A DNA stretch of 15,612 nt from the NCBI GenBank assembly GCA_910577785.1, contig CAJTNT010000067.1, positions 1 to 15,612 of the forward strand, in the 5' to 3' direction. The position numbers were made by a program, and so were the translations under genes. Positions within the stretch are counted from its first letter, which is position 1. Each line of letters starts with the position of its first letter. The notes under the pieces are model-generated. The model was not told where the DNA came from, ran no database searches, and saw only the letters and a program-made list of their open reading frames with translations. Shown piece by piece: positions 14,280 to 15,612 of this stretch. The DNA comes from an uncultured Lachnospiraceae bacterium. GTDB lineage: Bacteria > Bacillota > Clostridia > Lachnospirales > Lachnospiraceae.

Positions 14280-15413
14280 ATGTTTGGGGTTTTAGAAAAA
14301 GAAAACCTTTTATTAAAGGAGTGTTTATTGGCAAAGAGGTTGGGAAAAAAGATATTTATATATGGGGCTTCTCTAAGCGCAAAAATGGTTTTGAATGTTT
14401 TAAAAAGGCATGGCATTCCCCTGGAGGGGTTTTGCGTAGATGCCCAATTTTATAAAAAGGGAATGTATAAAGAAGGCCTGCCTATCATGTTAGTGGACAA
14501 ACTGGTTGTAGAATCTAACAGGGGAGAGGATATTGCAATTATTGTGGCGTTTACAGTGGAAAAGAAACTGGACTTTAGAAGATATGGCCATATTCAAATA
14601 ATCGACAGGGATTTTTGGTTATTTGGGACAGCATATAATTACATAGGTAATGAGATAGATTTTGATTTTTGGGAGAAGAACCGCGATAGATTTGAAACGT
14701 TATATGATGCCTTGGAGGATGAAAAGTCAAAAGCATGTATGTTGGCCTATATTAACCAAAAAATTAGTGGGGATTTCCGTTATTTAGAATCATTGTATGG
14801 CTCAAATCAGTATTATGAAAAAGAATTAGTTGATATAGGGAATGTACGCTGCATGGTAGACTGTGGGACTTATGATGGGGATTCCTTCCGTAGATTTTGC
14901 CAAAATTATGAAAAGGTAGTAGGAAGACAATATAATGAGACTGCTGTTTTGCTTGAACCAAGTAAGGAAGCTTACGATAAATTAAAAAGTTTGAATATAG
15001 CGGATAAAAAGAAATTAATTATAGAAAATTATGGGGTGTGGGAAAGTGAAGGGTGTCTTTACTTCTCGGAAGATGGCACCTCAAGCAGAATAGAGAAGAG
15101 GGGTACGGATATGGCCAGGGTTAATAAACTTGATAATATCGCATATGAGATTTTTCGGGAAAATAATTTTAAGGCAGGCGAAGGGTTTATAAAAATGGAT
15201 ATTGAAGGCAGCGAGTTAAATGCGTTAAGGGGAGGGTCAAACTTGGTGCAAAAATATCACCCCATATTGGCTGTTTGTGTGTACCATAAAAAGGAAGATT
15301 TAATTACTATACCAGCGTATATTAAATCTTTATATGAAGAGTATAGATTCTTTTTACGGATATATTCAAGGTATGCAAAGGAATTGGTACTATATGCCAT
15401 TCCGAATACTTGA
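14280..15413 (+). CDS. FkbM-family methyltransferase with an N-terminal Rossmann-like domain, 377 aa
   Basis: The C-terminal half is an FkbM-type SAM-dependent O-methyltransferase: motif I MVDCGTYDGDSF (192-203), the acidic LLEP (224-227), and the family block FIKMDIEGSELNALRGG (303-319), followed by HPILAVCVYHKKEDL. FkbM enzymes commonly methylate sugar hydroxyls in surface glycans and natural products. The first 110 residues form a separate unit starting KKIFIYGASLSAKMVLNVL (23-41), a nucleotide-binding-like fold also seen in front of other surface-glycan enzymes. ATG 14280 has AAGAGG at 14268-14273. A TTG at 14229 would extend the protein by 17 residues, but has no comparable ribosome site. 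It lies 40 bases after the ATP-grasp gene and is the last gene of the run. No terminator is obvious after it. Confidence 0.85.
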   Translation: MFGVLEKENLLLKECLLAKRLGKKIFIYGASLSAKMVLNVLKRHGIPLEGFCVDAQFYKKGMYKEGLPIMLVDKLVVESNRGEDIAIIVAFTVEKKLDFRRYGHIQIIDRDFWLFGTAYNYIGNEIDFDFWEKNRDRFETLYDALEDEKSKACMLAYINQKISGDFRYLESLYGSNQYYEKELVDIGNVRCMVDCGTYDGDSFRRFCQNYEKVVGRQYNETAVLLEPSKEAYDKLKSLNIADKKKLIIENYGVWESEGCLYFSEDGTSSRIEKRGTDMARVNKLDNIAYEIFRENNFKAGEGFIKMDIEGSELNALRGGSNLVQKYHPILAVCVYHKKEDLITIPAYIKSLYEEYRFFLRIYSRYAKELVLYAIPNT

Positions 15414-15562
15414 TCGGATATCCTGTTTCTTCTGAAGACATTCAATATAATAGTTGCATTTATCAAAAAAAAGAAATAACCATGGTATGTAAGACAAACT
15501 GAGCGGCTGTTTTGACAACTTGTAAGTTGGGTGAACTGTTTATTGGTAGTTTCGGGGTATAA

Positions 15563-15612
15563 TGTACCCATAGATGTGGACATAAATTTTGACCCCTATC
15601 CTATCTTGTGGA
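15563..15612 (+). mobile_element. Possible left end of an IS21-family element (runs off the right edge)
   Basis: The sequence TGTACCCATAGATGTGGACA (15563-15582) followed by TAAATTTTGACCCCT (15583-15597) resembles IS21-type termini, which begin with TG and carry repeated TTTTGACCCC blocks. No transposase lies inside the window, so this rests on the end motif alone. Confidence 0.3.

Overview
The window looks like an accessory, mobile-element-rich stretch of a Gram-positive anaerobe of the Lachnospiraceae/Clostridia type. This is inferred from strong AGGAGG-type ribosome sites, a TnpX-like large serine recombinase, an Rpn-family PD-(D/E)XK protein, ISL3 and IS3 relatives, and a group II intron reverse-transcriptase remnant. 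Base composition is a mosaic: the Rpn and IS3 genes are fairly GC-rich, while the glycosyltransferase and aminotransferase genes are clearly AT-rich. No rRNA, tRNA or CRISPR array was seen.

Left half (1-7277), a graveyard of mobile elements. It starts with the 5' end of a large serine recombinase on the minus strand (1-156), whose catalytic serine position reads proline. Next is a complete IS4-type element (335-1902, minus) with a frameshifted transposase and 14-bp perfect ends. Then comes a truncated Rpn-like ORF with an 18-bp tandem repeat, immediately followed by a full-length Rpn gene (2184-3056). An IS3/IS150-type element (3292-4397, plus) is cut off inside its second ORF by an ISL3-type element (4398-6280, minus) with 36-bp ends and a transposase split at an A8 tract. 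After it come pieces of decayed coding sequence (about 6361-6559), a rho-independent terminator (6621-6664), and a broken group II intron RT fragment (about 7069-7277).

Right half (7274-15413), a co-directional gene cluster. After a small unrecognised ORF come a GT-B glycosyltransferase, a WecE/RffA-type dTDP-sugar 4-aminotransferase, a radical SAM protein with a SPASM-like cysteine-rich tail, a PuuC-like aldehyde dehydrogenase, an ATP-grasp ligase, and an FkbM-type methyltransferase fused to an N-terminal Rossmann-like domain. Spacings run from a 14-bp overlap to 45 bp, which suggests one operon. My working model (inference) is a cassette that makes and attaches an unusual amino sugar. WecE makes a 4-amino-4,6-dideoxy-hexose nucleotide. 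The aldehyde dehydrogenase makes a carboxylic acid that the ATP-grasp enzyme couples to an amine. FkbM O-methylates. The radical SAM enzyme adds a further modification, and the glycosyltransferase transfers the sugar to a surface glycan or protein. The logic resembles anthrose-type sugars, but this gene combination is not one I can name.

The right edge (about 15563 on) carries a sequence resembling an IS21-family terminus, so the cassette is bracketed by mobile DNA.
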